Shown here: positions 52,224 to 63,294 of the stretch, piece after piece
How the letters are laid out: every line of letters begins with the position of its first letter
Numbering within the stretch: position 1 is the stretch's first letter
NCBI RefSeq assembly: GCF_003114835.2
Contig: NZ_AP025028.1
Coordinates: forward strand, 866,001-930,000
Source of the DNA: Leptospira kobayashii
GTDB taxonomy: Bacteria; Spirochaetota; Leptospiria; Leptospirales; Leptospiraceae
DNA length: 64,000 nucleotides
Reading direction: 5' to 3'
The notes under the pieces: generated by a model
Databases searched by the model: none
Told to the model about the DNA's origin: nothing
The model's input: only the letters and a program-made list of their open reading frames with translations
Position numbers and translations under genes: made by a program

Positions 52224-54752
52224 CTATACTTCGTAGAACTGTAAATTCTCGTGCAGTTCCTTCGGCAAAGCACCGGAAGCGTCCATATACTTTTTGTATT
52301 TGTTTTCCAGTTCTTTGTGCTGACGATTGCGCACGTTTTTGAATCGGTTGTGCAATTCTGCAAAGGCCGGTTGTGCTGAAACTTTTTCCCGAATGGTTTT
52401 GTGAAAAGGGATATGACGGTAAAAAATGGCACGCACTACACGATTCAATCTTTGCACCCCTTCCGCTTCATACTTGATCCAGAGAGAGTAGTCGTTTGCA
52501 AATTTATCCCGATCCGTTCTGAATCGTTTGAATTCTCCCGAAATTTTTTCTTTGAGCTCAGGGGATAAGTCCTTACTCTTTTTGTAGAACTGCACATAAT
52601 CCGTGTAATCTGCCGTGATGGAAGGAATCCCAACGTTATTCCAATCCGGACCAAGTATATTTTTGCATAGTTCCCATCGGAACGCGGCAATTGCTTCAAA
52701 CAGGAATGTTTTCAAATCTCCCGTAATAAAATGCGGGATCGTAATTCTTCCTTTGGATTCTTTTGAACCTGCACCGCGAAAAATTGAAAGATCCTGCCAC
52801 ATCATGATTTTCGGTCCGATGGAAGGAACCAAGATCAGATCGGGGATGATTGATTTTTGAACGAATTCGTTTTTGATTCCTATATCTTCGTTCCGGTAAA
52901 TGACTTCGCGGTTGAATGCGGTATAATCAACATTGAGTATATCTTGGATCGCTTTTTGTACGCTTTCTTTGGTAACAAAACATTTTTCCAAAGGGATCGT
53001 GATATGATACTTGGTCAGGATCGGGAAGTGGCTGGCAACACTACCGGATGTTAGACGACAATTCGGCTCATACATCGACGCGATTTCATAAGCAAGTCTT
53101 GCATCCGGAGTATCGTAACTCGGTGGAATGTCTTTATCCGATTTGATTCCGGAGTCTTTCAAGTCCAGTTTGAGTTTTTCAAAGAAAGTCTGACCCAATT
53201 CGTCGACGGAGGTAGGAGATTCTTTCGCATAGATTTTTTCCAACCAATCCGTCCCCAAATGAACCGGAACATTTCCATTGTAACGTCCTTGATCCAATCT
53301 TTGCACAAGCTCGACCAAATGGCCGTCTTCCAGCAAAGATTCGTCAAAGTAACCGTAACGTAACATAAGTTCAACGGCCTTGGGGGCTTTTTTACCTGCG
53401 GCAAGCCATTTTGTAAAAGATTTTTTATAAACTTCCCAATAGGTCTTTGTGATCGTACGTCTGATTTTTCTATTGTCCGGTTCCGGGTCGAGAGGGTTTT
53501 TGAAAGACTTGAGTTTGACCATCAAAGTCGAAAATTCTTTCACTGATTCAGGATCTACTTGGGAAAAATTCAAAATCTGGCTCGCAGAGTTGAGCAGTTC
53601 GTTCTTCAGACTTGCCAAATCGATTCCTGCTGAGATTCCGCTTGCGCTAGCGGAATCCTGGTCTTTTTTCGCCCCCAATTCGTGAGCGTATTTTTTATTA
53701 AGCTCCGATTGTTTTTGTTCCAGAATATCAAGGCCACCCGTCAAACCACTGTATTGTGATCCGAAGATTTGTTTGAATTCTTCCAGATGAGTCTGGCTTT
53801 TTTTGGAAACCCATTCCGTGATAGGCAATAAGGTAGTTGCGGATATTGTAGAATATCCTGTGGAAAACAAATCCAGCGTCAGATTGAATTTTTCGATTAA
53901 AGACTGATCTCCATGAAAAAGAAAATTCAAACTGTCCTTTAACTCTCCGGCTTCCCTATTCAGAATATCGAATAACTCTCTATAGGTGGTTACGTAACTT
54001 TCCGCCGCATTTTGTAAAAGAGTAGGGTCCGCTTCAAAAAGCGCTTGGGAAATCTTGGGATTGACTGCCAAGATTTTGCGGATGAAATGAAAAGAGGAAT
54101 CGCTCCATTCCACCGTTTCAGGGTAATCTTTTTCAAAAAATTCACCGTGACTTTCCTCCAAAAAGGAAGTGTTCGGCTCATCCGGTAACATTCCCCCGTG
54201 TTCATAGAAACCCGCCAGGTTGTTTCGGATTGTTCGTATAACAGGATCTATAATGGTTTCATCTCTTGTGATCGGTGCTCCGGGTTGGATGTCTGAAAAA
54301 ATCGATGGATTCAGGATATAATATACAACTCCTAAATTATCCGCAGTCATTTGGACTTTGGAGCTGAGTCCCCGTATTGCAAGTATCCTTTTGTAAAGCT
54401 CTCCGATCTCTTTGAGCATGGTTCGGACTGCCATTACACCGACGGAAACTTTTTGGGTGAGAGTTTTTTTTGCGTTCGGCTGGTTCATCACGTATGTGGA
54501 AATGACACAGGAAGTTTTCGCACGAATGGTATAAGGATAAGGCATCCCCTCTAACAGAGCAAAGATGCCCGGAGTGAGATTGGTTCCTTCCAATGTATAA
54601 AGTGCCAGACTTTCTTCCCCCAAAGTGGTTTCCACTCGAACGGAACCCTCATGGAGAATGTTTAAGGACATTGACGGTTTTCCTGCAATGAAGAGAACTT
54701 CACCTGGATTGACTGGGATCTTTTGATTATTTTTAGTGGTATCTAGGGGCAT
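52224..54752 (-). CDS. large protein with degenerate cyclic-nucleotide-binding domain
   Basis: An 842-residue soluble protein. Residues 10-95 fold like a CRP-type cNMP domain ([20 protein letters not shown], then [12 protein letters not shown]). The phosphate-binding cassette reads [20 protein letters not shown] and lacks the usual GE and PR pair, so cyclic-nucleotide binding is doubtful. The remaining 740 residues are mostly helical and match nothing I know. A C-terminal basic, coiled-coil-like end is visible. It diverges from aroA across a 12-bp palindrome. Confidence 0.8.
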   Translation of the reverse strand: MPLDTTKNNQKIPVNPGEVLFIAGKPSMSLNILHEGSVRVETTLGEESLALYTLEGTNLTPGIFALLEGMPYPYTIRAKTSCVISTYVMNQPNAKKTLTQKVSVGVMAVRTMLKEIGELYKRILAIRGLSSKVQMTADNLGVVYYILNPSIFSDIQPGAPITRDETIIDPVIRTIRNNLAGFYEHGGMLPDEPNTSFLEESHGEFFEKDYPETVEWSDSSFHFIRKILAVNPKISQALFEADPTLLQNAAESYVTTYRELFDILNREAGELKDSLNFLFHGDQSLIEKFNLTLDLFSTGYSTISATTLLPITEWVSKKSQTHLEEFKQIFGSQYSGLTGGLDILEQKQSELNKKYAHELGAKKDQDSASASGISAGIDLASLKNELLNSASQILNFSQVDPESVKEFSTLMVKLKSFKNPLDPEPDNRKIRRTITKTYWEVYKKSFTKWLAAGKKAPKAVELMLRYGYFDESLLEDGHLVELVQRLDQGRYNGNVPVHLGTDWLEKIYAKESPTSVDELGQTFFEKLKLDLKDSGIKSDKDIPPSYDTPDARLAYEIASMYEPNCRLTSGSVASHFPILTKYHITIPLEKCFVTKESVQKAIQDILNVDYTAFNREVIYRNEDIGIKNEFVQKSIIPDLILVPSIGPKIMMWQDLSIFRGAGSKESKGRITIPHFITGDLKTFLFEAIAAFRWELCKNILGPDWNNVGIPSITADYTDYVQFYKKSKDLSPELKEKISGEFKRFRTDRDKFANDYSLWIKYEAEGVQRLNRVVRAIFYRHIPFHKTIREKVSAQPAFAELHNRFKNVRNRQHKELENKYKKYMDASGALPKELHENLQFYEV

Positions 54753-54760
54753 GTTTAGCT

Positions 54761-54790
54761 TTTTGTAGGAACTTTACTGTTCCTACAAAA
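54761..54790. repeat. perfect 12-bp inverted repeat between divergent genes
   Basis: TTTTGTAGGAAC (54761-54772) and GTTCCTACAAAA (54779-54790) are exact reverse complements around a six-base loop. It starts eight bases upstream of the 842-residue gene's ATG and ends 49 bases before aroA. Operator, 5'-leader hairpin or dispersed palindrome are all possible. Confidence 0.7.
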
Positions 54791-54839
54791 CCTAAGAATC
54801 TTTGCTCAAATTGCAAAATACTTTTTAGAAAAATATTGA

Positions 54840-56123
54840 ATGTTATCCTCTAAACTTACTCTTTCCAGTTCCCATTCCGTTTCCGTTCCGGGAGACAAGT
54901 CGATTTCCCATAGATCTGTTCTTTTCAGCTCCCTTGCCCAAGGTAAATCGGAAATCCACGGCTTTTTAGAAGGGGAAGACCCTCTCAATACCATGAAATG
55001 TTTCGGAAAACTCGGGGTTTCCTTTACAAATTTGGGAAAAGGAAGTTATTCCGTGAACAGTCCTGGCAAAAAAGGACTTACTTCTCCGAAAGGAGAACTG
55101 GATTTTGGAAATGCAGGAACAGGGATCCGACTTTCTGCAGGACTTCTTTGCGGTTTACCGCAAATCCAAGTCGTGGTAAATGGAGATGCTTCTTTGCAAA
55201 AAAGACCTATGGCAAGGATCATCGATCCTCTTACCGCTATGGGAGGAGAAATTCGTTCTCTTTCCGGGGATGGACGAGCTCCTTTGGAGATCAAAGGAAA
55301 ACAACTACAGGATTATAAGTTCAAAAGTCCGATTGCTTCCGCACAAGTAAAGAGTGCGCTGATGCTTGCCGCATTGTCTTCTGAAATCGCTCTCGATTAT
55401 GAAGAAGACGAATTGTCCAGAGACCATACTGAAAATATGATTCGTTTTTTGGGCGGGAGTATCACTCAAATAACTCCGCTTCGTTTTCAAATGAAACCTC
55501 CTTATAGGTTTGAGGGGGGAAGTTTTAAAGTTCCGGGAGATATTTCCAGCGCATCATTTTATATTGTACTCGGGTTATGTGCCAAAGGAGAACCAACTAT
55601 CATTCGTAATGTGGGACTCAATCCTTCCCGTGTAGGAATCATTACCGTGTTAAGAAATATGGGTGGCAGAATTGAAATTGCAGATCCTAGGAAGGAATGC
55701 GGTGAAGATATAGGGGACCTGGTTGTTTATCCTTCTGCATTGCGTAAAACGGAAATTCCCGCATCCCTTATTCCTTCCATTATAGATGAGATACCTATAC
55801 TCGCTATTGCGGGACTTTTTTCGGAAGGAGGATTTTCGATTCGGAATGCAAAAGAACTGAGAGCGAAAGAATCCGATCGTATCACATCCGTAATCACCAA
55901 CTTGCAAAAATTAGGCGTAGTTGTGCGGGAATTTGAGGATGGATATGAATTTGACGAAATCGGTTTCTTAACTTCCGCAAAAATAGAAACCTATATGGAT
56001 CATAGAATTGCAATGAGTTTTGCGATTCTTGCCAAGTTGTCCGGCCTTTCTCTCAGTTTTGACGATACCAGTTGGGTAGACACTTCTTTCCCCGGATTTT
56101 TTGAGATCCTAAAAACATTTTAG
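54840..56123 (+). CDS. aroA: 3-phosphoshikimate 1-carboxyvinyltransferase (EPSP synthase)
   Basis: Sixth step of the shikimate pathway to aromatic amino acids. [20 protein letters not shown] holds the PEP/S3P-binding Lys and Arg, and [11 protein letters not shown] is the second signature. The later [14 protein letters not shown], and [10 protein letters not shown] and [11 protein letters not shown] near the C-terminus, are also standard. 427 residues. The start ATG 54840 gives a normal N-terminus. Glyphosate sensitivity class was not assigned. Confidence 0.96.
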   Translation: MLSSKLTLSSSHSVSVPGDKSISHRSVLFSSLAQGKSEIHGFLEGEDPLNTMKCFGKLGVSFTNLGKGSYSVNSPGKKGLTSPKGELDFGNAGTGIRLSAGLLCGLPQIQVVVNGDASLQKRPMARIIDPLTAMGGEIRSLSGDGRAPLEIKGKQLQDYKFKSPIASAQVKSALMLAALSSEIALDYEEDELSRDHTENMIRFLGGSITQITPLRFQMKPPYRFEGGSFKVPGDISSASFYIVLGLCAKGEPTIIRNVGLNPSRVGIITVLRNMGGRIEIADPRKECGEDIGDLVVYPSALRKTEIPASLIPSIIDEIPILAIAGLFSEGGFSIRNAKELRAKESDRITSVITNLQKLGVVVREFEDGYEFDEIGFLTSAKIETYMDHRIAMSFAILAKLSGLSLSFDDTSWVDTSFPGFFEILKTF

Positions 56124-56143
56124 ATTCCTGATTCTTTGGACAC

Positions 56144-56163
56144 CCGGTTATTTTAATAACCGG
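56144..56163. terminator. hairpin between convergent aroA and ATPase genes
   Basis: CCGGTTATT (56144-56152) pairs perfectly with AATAACCGG (56155-56163), with a two-base loop, which is tight. It straddles the stop codon of the minus-strand gene. A shared terminator is plausible, though neither side has a T-run. Confidence 0.35.
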
Positions 56164-56791
56164 CTTCTATCGGGATATGAGCGCGGATTGTAATTTCAAA
56201 ATTATCCTGCTGATTACTCTTGATTTTATACCCTAGATTCAAATGATAATCATTCAATAACATCAAAAGCCCGATCCCTGAAGTTTTATCTTCGGTATGT
56301 TTTGATTCCAGTGCATCAAAATACATTTGATTTACATTTCCGGAAGCAATTATTTGCATCAGCTTTTCAAAGTTCAGTTTTGTCCAAGAGCTGACTTTAT
56401 TTTTTACATCGACTCTGAGTTTGTTTCCCAGGTCTTTGATTTCTATATAAATCTTACTGTTTTCTTTTTCGGAATATTTTGCCGCATTTTCTATCAGTTC
56501 GTTTATGATCGTAGATGCAGAATTTGCATCTACGGATTTGTCTCCGTCGGAACCGGAATAAAATTGGGAAACGAAATTGGAAACAATCTCACATCTTTTC
56601 CAATGAAATGTCATATCTTGTGTGTATACCGACAAAGAAAGGTGACTGTGATAAGGCAGGTTTTCTTCTGTTAAGGAAAGATCCCGATTTTGTGATATAA
56701 CATAAATTATATTTTCTCTGCTTTGACTTGTTTCAGTTTCATTTTTTCCCGAGACTTCCGAATTACCGATTGGTGAACTAACAAATGACAT
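56153..56791 (-). CDS. GHKL-ATPase-like regulatory protein
   Basis: A 212-residue soluble protein resembling the ATP-binding part of histidine kinases and anti-sigma factors. The N box is STIINELIENAAKYSE, and the G-box region is KTSGIGLLMLLNDYHL. There is no phosphoacceptor domain. I use ATG 56791, seven bases after AGAGG, because the longer frame adds a basic, non-conserved-looking extension. Possible roles are an anti-sigma-like kinase or a partition-type switch. The N-terminal 40 residues are Ser/Glu-rich and probably disordered. Confidence 0.7.
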   Translation of the reverse strand: MSFVSSPIGNSEVSGKNETETSQSRENIIYVISQNRDLSLTEENLPYHSHLSLSVYTQDMTFHWKRCEIVSNFVSQFYSGSDGDKSVDANSASTIINELIENAAKYSEKENSKIYIEIKDLGNKLRVDVKNKVSSWTKLNFEKLMQIIASGNVNQMYFDALESKHTEDKTSGIGLLMLLNDYHLNLGYKIKSNQQDNFEITIRAHIPIEAGY

Positions 56792-57074
56792 TCTCATACC
56801 TCTTTTCTGTATTTTAAGTTTACACTTGATTTTTCGGAAAGTCGTCTGGTTGGATCTAATCTGACGATAAAGCAACGACGGTTGGATCGAGCCGGACGTA
56901 TTGTGTTATTTTTAAAATATTTATGTGAAAGAATATGTTCGTTTTCTCTTTAGATGGTTTGTTCAGGTTTTTATATTTTCTGCGGTAAAATAAAATTAGA
57001 GAGGTAGGTAATCCGCGAATTGGAGTTTTAGTCTAATCACTTGAATATACAATCCTTGGATCAATGGTGATACG

Positions 57075-58196
57075 ATGTCTCATTCACTTTGTGAATCTGG
57101 TGAATACCTGAATTTCTTTTTAATCTTTTCTTCCTTACTCGGTCTTCTCTACGCAATCGGAGAATTCTTCAGCTATCATCGGAATAGAAAACAAGTGTTA
57201 CTTGGTACCATTTTTTTAGGCACAAGTTATATATTGTTCAATTTTTATCTACTTTCTTCCCACATGATCAAATTATTTCCTTATTTGTATTTAACCGATT
57301 TGCCGGTAGTGGCAAGTCTGGGGATTTTACTTGACGAATATTTTCTTATCACTCTGGAAGGGAGGTTTCGATCCTTTCGTTGGTTGTATTTTAAATTGAT
57401 CCCGATCGTTCTGCTTTTCGTATCCATTTTAGTATGGAATCTATTGCATAAAGCAGATTTTTTAAAAAACGCAGAATCTACAGCCTATAGTTTAGAAGAT
57501 CGGCCTGTTTTACTTATGGCTTCCATGATCCTAATTTATGTTTGGTGTATGTTGAGAATTTTACGTAGACTTTCCGGACAAATCCGTTGGTCTACTTTCA
57601 GAAAAAACACAACTCTCAAAATCGGTCTGGTCATTACTCTATTTTGTTTGGCATTGTCTTTAAACGCACTTAGAACTATTGCTTTCGGCGATCATGTGGC
57701 TTACCAACTCTCGGGAATCGCGATCGGATTTTTCTTTTGTTTTTTATATGTCCTCAGGCAGTCTTCTCCTGATTTTTTCTTAGAAGTCAGAAAGATCGTA
57801 GAAGAAGAAAAGAAAGAGAGAATCTCGCAAATTTCAAAACTGGATCGCAATTTGGTTCGTAAACAATTGGAAGATTTGTTTGAAAAGGAAAAGATATACA
57901 GGGAAGAAAAATTGAATTTAAGAGATCTTTCCGAAAGAATGGATCTGACTTCCCATCAGTTGTCCGAATTTTTGAATACGGAAATCAAACTCAGCTTTTA
58001 TCAATATACAAATTCATTCAGAGTGAATGAAGCGAAAGAAAAAATAGGAAAAGAGCCGGAACGATCTCTACTTGCCATTGCTTATGATGTAGGTTTCGGC
58101 TCCAAGTCCACATTCAACGAAGCTTTTAAAAAAGAAACAGGCAAGACTCCGAGAGAATACAGAGAAAAAATTCTAAAAAAACATCCGATCCGATAA
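57075..58196 (+). CDS. membrane-bound AraC-family transcriptional regulator
   Basis: A 373-residue protein with an unusual join. Residues 10-235 hold about seven hydrophobic segments. After a charged linker, residues 270-370 form an AraC-type double helix-turn-helix (DLSERMDLTSHQLSEFLNTE and LAIAYDVGFGSKSTFNEAFK, then TGKTPREYRE). This implies that a membrane signal is passed straight to DNA. The gene stands alone with about 280 bases of upstream spacer and 142 bases before the small secreted protein, which could be a target. Confidence 0.87.
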   Translation: MSHSLCESGEYLNFFLIFSSLLGLLYAIGEFFSYHRNRKQVLLGTIFLGTSYILFNFYLLSSHMIKLFPYLYLTDLPVVASLGILLDEYFLITLEGRFRSFRWLYFKLIPIVLLFVSILVWNLLHKADFLKNAESTAYSLEDRPVLLMASMILIYVWCMLRILRRLSGQIRWSTFRKNTTLKIGLVITLFCLALSLNALRTIAFGDHVAYQLSGIAIGFFFCFLYVLRQSSPDFFLEVRKIVEEEKKERISQISKLDRNLVRKQLEDLFEKEKIYREEKLNLRDLSERMDLTSHQLSEFLNTEIKLSFYQYTNSFRVNEAKEKIGKEPERSLLAIAYDVGFGSKSTFNEAFKKETGKTPREYREKILKKHPIR

Positions 58197-58338
58197 ATCC
58201 GGTCTTAGATTTTATACTTTCTCGATCGAGTCAGACGATCGGAATTCTTCTTCGTGGTAGGATTGGATTCAGTTGAGAGACAAGTTCGCTTCCAAAGAAA
58301 ACTTCTCACTCGATAAATTCGATTCAAAGGATTCTATC

Positions 58339-58764
58339 ATGAAAAAGAAAATCAGTTTAATCTTAGCATTCGCGCTCAGTGCACAAGCGGCATTTGCAGC
58401 TCCTTCTTCCACAGTAAGTGTTCGTGAACTTGCACAGTCGTTTGCAAAAAGCGGAATGACTTCCAAAGAAGCAAACGAATATCTTCAGGCGCATATCACT
58501 CCCTCTGAATTTGCCCGTCTCAAAAGAGAAATTAAAAACGCAGAGTTTGCGGGAACTTTAGACCGGGATATGGATCAGATTGTAGCTTCCGTTCAGCTGC
58601 AAAAATCCACAGGTAACTACTTACACGGAAACAATTTTGCAATTGTTACAAACGCAGTAGCATCCGTTGGAGTTGTGGCGATTGTCGCTCTGGTTGTTCA
58701 TGCAGGCGGCTTAAACACTCTTACTACAGGCGGATTGTACAATAGCATAGGATTGGGATTATAA
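58339..58764 (+). CDS. small secreted protein with hydrophobic C-terminus
   Basis: A 141-residue protein with a clean Sec signal (MKKKISLILAFALSAQAAFA, cleavage after AFA). The mature part starts with a helical, charged section (SVRELAQSFAKSGMTSKEAN) and ends in a Gly/Val/Ala-rich hydrophobic stretch, AIVTNAVASVGVVAIVALVV, followed by a GGLNTLTTGG tail. No family recognised. I use the ATG at 58339 because a longer frame would put 22 polar residues before the signal. A strong terminator follows. Confidence 0.75.
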   Translation: MKKKISLILAFALSAQAAFAAPSSTVSVRELAQSFAKSGMTSKEANEYLQAHITPSEFARLKREIKNAEFAGTLDRDMDQIVASVQLQKSTGNYLHGNNFAIVTNAVASVGVVAIVALVVHAGGLNTLTTGGLYNSIGLGL

Positions 58765-58801
58765 TCCCGGTTTTGTAAAATTACAAATGAAAAGATAAGT
58801 G

Positions 58802-58846
58802 AAGGTTTTCGTTTCTGAAATTTATAAAGAAACGAAAACCTTTTTT
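58802..58846 (+). terminator. rho-independent terminator
   Basis: A perfect 15-bp stem: AAGGTTTTCGTTTCT (58802-58816) with AGAAACGAAAACCTT (58828-58842), an 11-base loop and six T from 58841. It ends the small secreted protein transcript and shows that the metalloprotease gene cannot start at 58799. Confidence 0.9.
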
Positions 58847-58879
58847 ATAAAAGATGATACATACGAAGAGGTGTTTAAA

Positions 58880-60460
58880 ATGAAGAGAGATAAATTGCAA
58901 ATGAGGCCAAAGCCTAGTTTTTATTTCATCTTACTTGTTCTTATATTTTTTTATGCAATACCGTCCCATTCGGAAGAAAAGAGAGAGAGTCAGATTCTAG
59001 ATTGGGATGAATCCGAAAAAGCATTTGTACATAAAAACATAACTCTGCAGGATTTGGGACTTAAGTCATCCACTCATTATATACTGGAACATTTTTCCAT
59101 TCATTCCGGCCTGGAACCTTTGCCTGTTCCTTTGGAAAAGGTAGAAGAAAATTTGAAACTTATGACCTTGGGATATCATCTTCAAAAAATAGAAAATAGA
59201 TTTAGATATATATCAAAAAAAGCATCCTTCAAAAAGGATATCACGGCATTCAATCCTCCGATTCGGATTCGAATAGATGCACCTTACGCGTATTCTCCGA
59301 CGGATTATTATGATAAAAATACATCTTTGAAAAATACCGCTTTGACCATACCTCCTTCGGATTCAAAAAACGGATGGAATAGCGAACTTTGGTTTGCACC
59401 CAAATGGTCCTTCCCGGTGATCGGAGGAACATTTGCGGTAGACCGGATCATTGATACGGCGCTTTGCCCGGATGCAATCTATCATGAATACGCGCATTTA
59501 ATCACAGGAAAGTACTTAGGAAACAACTCCATCGGCAAATCTTTGAGCGAAGGTTTGTCCGATTATTATACCGCATCCATGTTGAATCATCCCGAATTGT
59601 ATACTTATAAAACATGTGAAGGGGTGAAACGTCAGCTTCTGGTGACTTCCTTTCGATTGGATAAAAGTTTCGGAAGTTATGATACCGGGATCGAATCCGA
59701 ATTCAAAAAGGATTTGAGATTCATTCCTTCCTTATTATGGCAGTACAGAAATGTAGTGGGAAAAGATTTAGCAGATGTTACTATATTGCAAGCAGTATCG
59801 GGAACGGGTGCATCTCCCCGTTTTTTTCCGGAATTTTTAGAAGCAATTTCTTCGGCTCTCTACCAAGAGGTGAAAAAATCGGAGGGAGAAAGGGCTGCGT
59901 TGGAACTAGTCGACAAAGTGGAGACTTCCGTATTTCTTCCTCATAAAGTATTTACCAAACGCAGCAGAAAAGAAACGATATTCGGGTTATTGCCTAAGAC
60001 ATCGATACTCCTTCCCAACTCCGATTCTAAAACAAATGTTATGTGCCAAAATCGAAATGAGTACGAATTTTTTTGGGATACTGTCGGTTCGGAAGATCCC
60101 AATTTGAGATTCTATTGGCATTGCGATCAGGTGAAAATTCCGATGGTGATCGACTTCGAACAATCCGATCCCGGATTTTACCTGTTAAAAAACAATGTAG
60201 CTTATCTATCCGGAAAATTGCGGTTTGCCAGCAAAAATCCTGATAAAGCCGATTCGAAATTATCCGAGGAAGATCGGATGCAATATTTGAATTTATACGA
60301 TTATGTAAAAAACAATTATCTCTTCTATCGAACCATGGACAAGGAAGTCAGATTGTATTACGGAGAAAAGGGAAAGTTGACCGAAGGGGGATTCCGTTTG
60401 GGATTCGCTTATCCGGGGATTCTGGGAGGAAATTTTACCTATCGCTTTACCGGGAATTAG
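58880..60460 (+). CDS. secreted gluzincin-type zinc metalloprotease
   Basis: A 526-residue exported protein; the N-terminal hydrophobic segment (about residues 12-32, ending near PSHS) looks like a signal peptide. The zinc motif HEYAH is at residues 202-206. A Glu ligand follows at residue 224 in SLSEGLSDYYTA, the HExxH...E arrangement of gluzincins (thermolysin/M1-like). The remaining regions are unfamiliar. The C-terminal 150 residues are beta-rich. GAAGAGG lies seven bases before the ATG 58880. The gene follows the small secreted protein behind a terminator, so it has its own promoter or depends on read-through. Confidence 0.75.
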   Translation: MKRDKLQMRPKPSFYFILLVLIFFYAIPSHSEEKRESQILDWDESEKAFVHKNITLQDLGLKSSTHYILEHFSIHSGLEPLPVPLEKVEENLKLMTLGYHLQKIENRFRYISKKASFKKDITAFNPPIRIRIDAPYAYSPTDYYDKNTSLKNTALTIPPSDSKNGWNSELWFAPKWSFPVIGGTFAVDRIIDTALCPDAIYHEYAHLITGKYLGNNSIGKSLSEGLSDYYTASMLNHPELYTYKTCEGVKRQLLVTSFRLDKSFGSYDTGIESEFKKDLRFIPSLLWQYRNVVGKDLADVTILQAVSGTGASPRFFPEFLEAISSALYQEVKKSEGERAALELVDKVETSVFLPHKVFTKRSRKETIFGLLPKTSILLPNSDSKTNVMCQNRNEYEFFWDTVGSEDPNLRFYWHCDQVKIPMVIDFEQSDPGFYLLKNNVAYLSGKLRFASKNPDKADSKLSEEDRMQYLNLYDYVKNNYLFYRTMDKEVRLYYGEKGKLTEGGFRLGFAYPGILGGNFTYRFTGN

Positions 60461-60682
60461 AACACGCCTCGCCAAATTTACGGCCTGGCGAATCATGGTG
60501 AATATAGATTACGATCGGATGAAACTTTTTGGTGGAAATTAATTTCCGCGGCTTTTTTGCTGATTTCAGACGGATTTTCCGAAAAGCCGGACAATTCTTC
60601 GTCGTATTTTCATATCTCATCTTTCGGAAAAGCTGGTGAGAGGTGTTTCTATGAGTTTTTCCAGGAGAACCTAACAATTATT

Positions 60683-62464
60683 ATGTCGAATTTAGTTTCC
60701 AAAAGTTCCGAGTCCGCTTTCAAAAAAATTAAATCCCTAAGTATCAGACTTCAGATGATGCTTTTCATATTTATCATACTCAACTTAGTCCTCATTCCTA
60801 TTTTTTATATCGTTTATGATTCCGCAAAAACCCAGATTCTGAATATCGGCGAAGAGATGTTCACAAATATCGTAAAAGATTCCGTGGGACTTATTGATCT
60901 TTTGAACGAAGATGTGAAGGCAGGAAAAATTTCCCTGACTGATGCGCAAGACAGAGCTAAAAATTATATCCTCGGCCCGAAAGGTCCCGATGGAGTGAGA
61001 GATTTGTCCAAAGGGAAAATGTCCGCAAAACTGGATATGAGAGTCTGGGCTTCCCAACCGGACGGAATGTTTACGATGAATCCTTTCAATATAGAGGGAG
61101 TCAATCTCTGGGACTATCAGGTGGGCGGCAAATACACCGTTCGTGATACTTGGTCTAACAAAGAAAAGACGGGAAGGATTGTTAGGGAGATGTGGCAGGA
61201 AGGACAGGAACCTATCTATTATTGGATCGCCTACCAGATTTATTATGAACCATGGAATTGGATTGTAGGATCGGGCGGTAGGGAAGAGATCATTTATGAA
61301 GAAAGATTGAAAATCCTGCAAATTAAGTTTTTGGTAGCTGCAAGTGTTGCTCTCGTATTTTCATTAGTTCTGTCTTATTTCTTTGCAGGAATTATCTCCC
61401 GCAAAATCAACGCGATCAAATCGGTGGTGGAACGGGCAAGCGAGGGGGACCTCACTCAAAATGCCGACTTGAAATTTATGGACGAGTTCGGAATTCTTGC
61501 CTCCGATTTCAATACCATGACCCGCAGTTTAAGAGAGATGATTAAAAAAGTATCATTCTCTTCCGAGCAGGTTTCTGACTCCGCAAAAAATCTTTATACC
61601 AGTGCGGAACATTCTTCTTCCGTAGCCACTTCCATTTCCCAATCAGTTCAAATGGTTTCTAACAATGCTGAAAACCAGTTGAATGCATTTTCGGAAAACA
61701 AAAATGCAATGGATGAAAATGCACAAGCCATAGCAAAAATTGCGGAGGCGACTTCCGTTGTTTCTTCTCTTGCTAATAATGTTTTGGAAAGAGTTCAGGA
61801 AGGTAGGGAAGTTGTCGGACAGACCATCAAACAGATGCAAGTTGTCAATTCTTCCGTGAGCGGAATTTCTTCCAGTATTCATACATTGGGTGAAAACTCC
61901 AAAGAAATCGGCCAAATTGTAGATACGATCAATCAGATCGCCAGCCAAACCAACTTACTTGCGTTAAATGCTGCTATTGAGGCAGCGCGTGCCGGAGATA
62001 ATGGAAAAGGTTTCGCAGTAGTTGCCGACGAAGTCCGTAAACTTGCGGAAAGATCGGAGAATGCTACAAAACAGATTACTGTGCTGATCGGTGAGATTCA
62101 AAAAAACACTTTGAGTTCCGTAAACATGATGGAGAAGGGAAACAAAGAAGTGGATGTGGGTGTGCAAATGGTAAACAACGTGGGAGAGACATTCCAATTG
62201 ATTTTATCTTCCATTGAAAAAGTTACCGATGAAGTACAAAACGTATCCGCGACCACGGAAGAAATTTCCGCAAGCACCGAAGAGTTGAACGCATCCACGG
62301 AACAGCTCGCACATATGACCAGTAGCATTTCCGAGAATACGCAAGGGATCGCGGGCTTTTCCCAAAAGCAAATGGAATCGTCCGATGAAGTCATCACTGC
62401 TGCAAATCGTTTGAGTAAACTCGCACAAGAGCTCAATCAGGAAATCGGAAAGTTTAGAATTTAA
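60683..62464 (+). CDS. methyl-accepting chemotaxis protein with Cache domain
   Basis: A 593-residue receptor of the classic type. TM1 (about residues 25-48), a periplasmic single Cache domain (50-210; [16 protein letters not shown] and [14 protein letters not shown] are typical), TM2 (about 218-240), HAMP, then the signalling domain with the hairpin tip [20 protein letters not shown] and [16 protein letters not shown]. sCache_2 domains often bind small organic acids. No C-terminal pentapeptide. I start at ATG 60683 because an in-frame codon 126 bases earlier adds residues with no features. A weak ribosome site makes this uncertain. Confidence 0.9.
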   Translation: MSNLVSKSSESAFKKIKSLSIRLQMMLFIFIILNLVLIPIFYIVYDSAKTQILNIGEEMFTNIVKDSVGLIDLLNEDVKAGKISLTDAQDRAKNYILGPKGPDGVRDLSKGKMSAKLDMRVWASQPDGMFTMNPFNIEGVNLWDYQVGGKYTVRDTWSNKEKTGRIVREMWQEGQEPIYYWIAYQIYYEPWNWIVGSGGREEIIYEERLKILQIKFLVAASVALVFSLVLSYFFAGIISRKINAIKSVVERASEGDLTQNADLKFMDEFGILASDFNTMTRSLREMIKKVSFSSEQVSDSAKNLYTSAEHSSSVATSISQSVQMVSNNAENQLNAFSENKNAMDENAQAIAKIAEATSVVSSLANNVLERVQEGREVVGQTIKQMQVVNSSVSGISSSIHTLGENSKEIGQIVDTINQIASQTNLLALNAAIEAARAGDNGKGFAVVADEVRKLAERSENATKQITVLIGEIQKNTLSSVNMMEKGNKEVDVGVQMVNNVGETFQLILSSIEKVTDEVQNVSATTEEISASTEELNASTEQLAHMTSSISENTQGIAGFSQKQMESSDEVITAANRLSKLAQELNQEIGKFRI

Positions 62465-62530
62465 ATCCCGCGCGCGTTTTCTCTCCATTTGATTCTGGAC
62501 TGGGAGGAGGCGCGTTGGTAAGTATTCCTT

Positions 62531-63271
62531 ATGATCGATTCTGTCATCGCAATTGATGGACCCGCAGGCTCAGGAAAAAGCACGATTGCCCGACTGCTTG
62601 CAAAAAAAATAGGTTTTTTATATTTGGACTCGGGTGCCTTTTATAGAGGATTAACGCTCGCTATATGGGAAAAATTTTCACGAGAAGGCGGAGATCCGGA
62701 AAAGTTTCCTTTTTTCACCGAGAAATTAGCGGATGCTAGCCTTTTGGGAAAAGAAAAGGAAGAATTCGACTTTGTTCTGTCGGAGGTACCACTTTCCTGT
62801 GAACTTTCCGATTCCGGAGAAAACCGGATTTTCTTAGGCCAAAAGGATATTTCCGAAGAGATCCGAACTCCCGAAATCACCCGGCTGATCCGTTACATCG
62901 CCAACCGAAGGGTATTTCGGGATTTTGTGAATGAGAGAATCCGGGATTTTGCCAAAAAACACAAATTGGTGATGGATGGTAGAGATATCGGAACGGAAGT
63001 TTTTCCCAATTCCAAATTCAAATTTTTCCTGACTGCTTCTTCCGAGGTTCGTGCGAAAAGAAGATTTCTGGAACTGGAAAAGAAAGGGATTCAGGTAAAT
63101 TTCCAACACCTCAAAGAAGAAATCGAATCCAGGGATCATTCGGATGAAACTAGGGCTGTAGCCCCCCTCCTACAGGCTCAGGACGCATTCCGTATTGACA
63201 CGAGCGGGCTTGAAACAGAAGCTGTCTTAAATACTATCCTGTCCAAGCTTTCTCTGCCTGGACAAATTTAA
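62531..63271 (+). CDS. cmk: cytidylate kinase
   Basis: Phosphorylates CMP and dCMP. The P-loop is IDGPAGSGKSTIARLLAKK, followed by FLYLDSGAFYRG, the NMP-binding start, and later VMDGRDIGTEVFP, FFLTASSEVRAKRR and SRDHSDETRAVAPL. 246 residues. The order cmk-rpsA is common in bacteria. It is 24 bases ahead of rpsA. Confidence 0.96.
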   Translation: MIDSVIAIDGPAGSGKSTIARLLAKKIGFLYLDSGAFYRGLTLAIWEKFSREGGDPEKFPFFTEKLADASLLGKEKEEFDFVLSEVPLSCELSDSGENRIFLGQKDISEEIRTPEITRLIRYIANRRVFRDFVNERIRDFAKKHKLVMDGRDIGTEVFPNSKFKFFLTASSEVRAKRRFLELEKKGIQVNFQHLKEEIESRDHSDETRAVAPLLQAQDAFRIDTSGLETEAVLNTILSKLSLPGQI

Positions 63272-63294
63272 GTTTTGTATCCCGGTAAGTACCA

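Noticed and set aside
58799..58879. N-terminal extension of the metalloprotease by 27 residues
   Set aside because: The segment is a perfect terminator hairpin with T-run, and a good ribosome site precedes ATG 58880.
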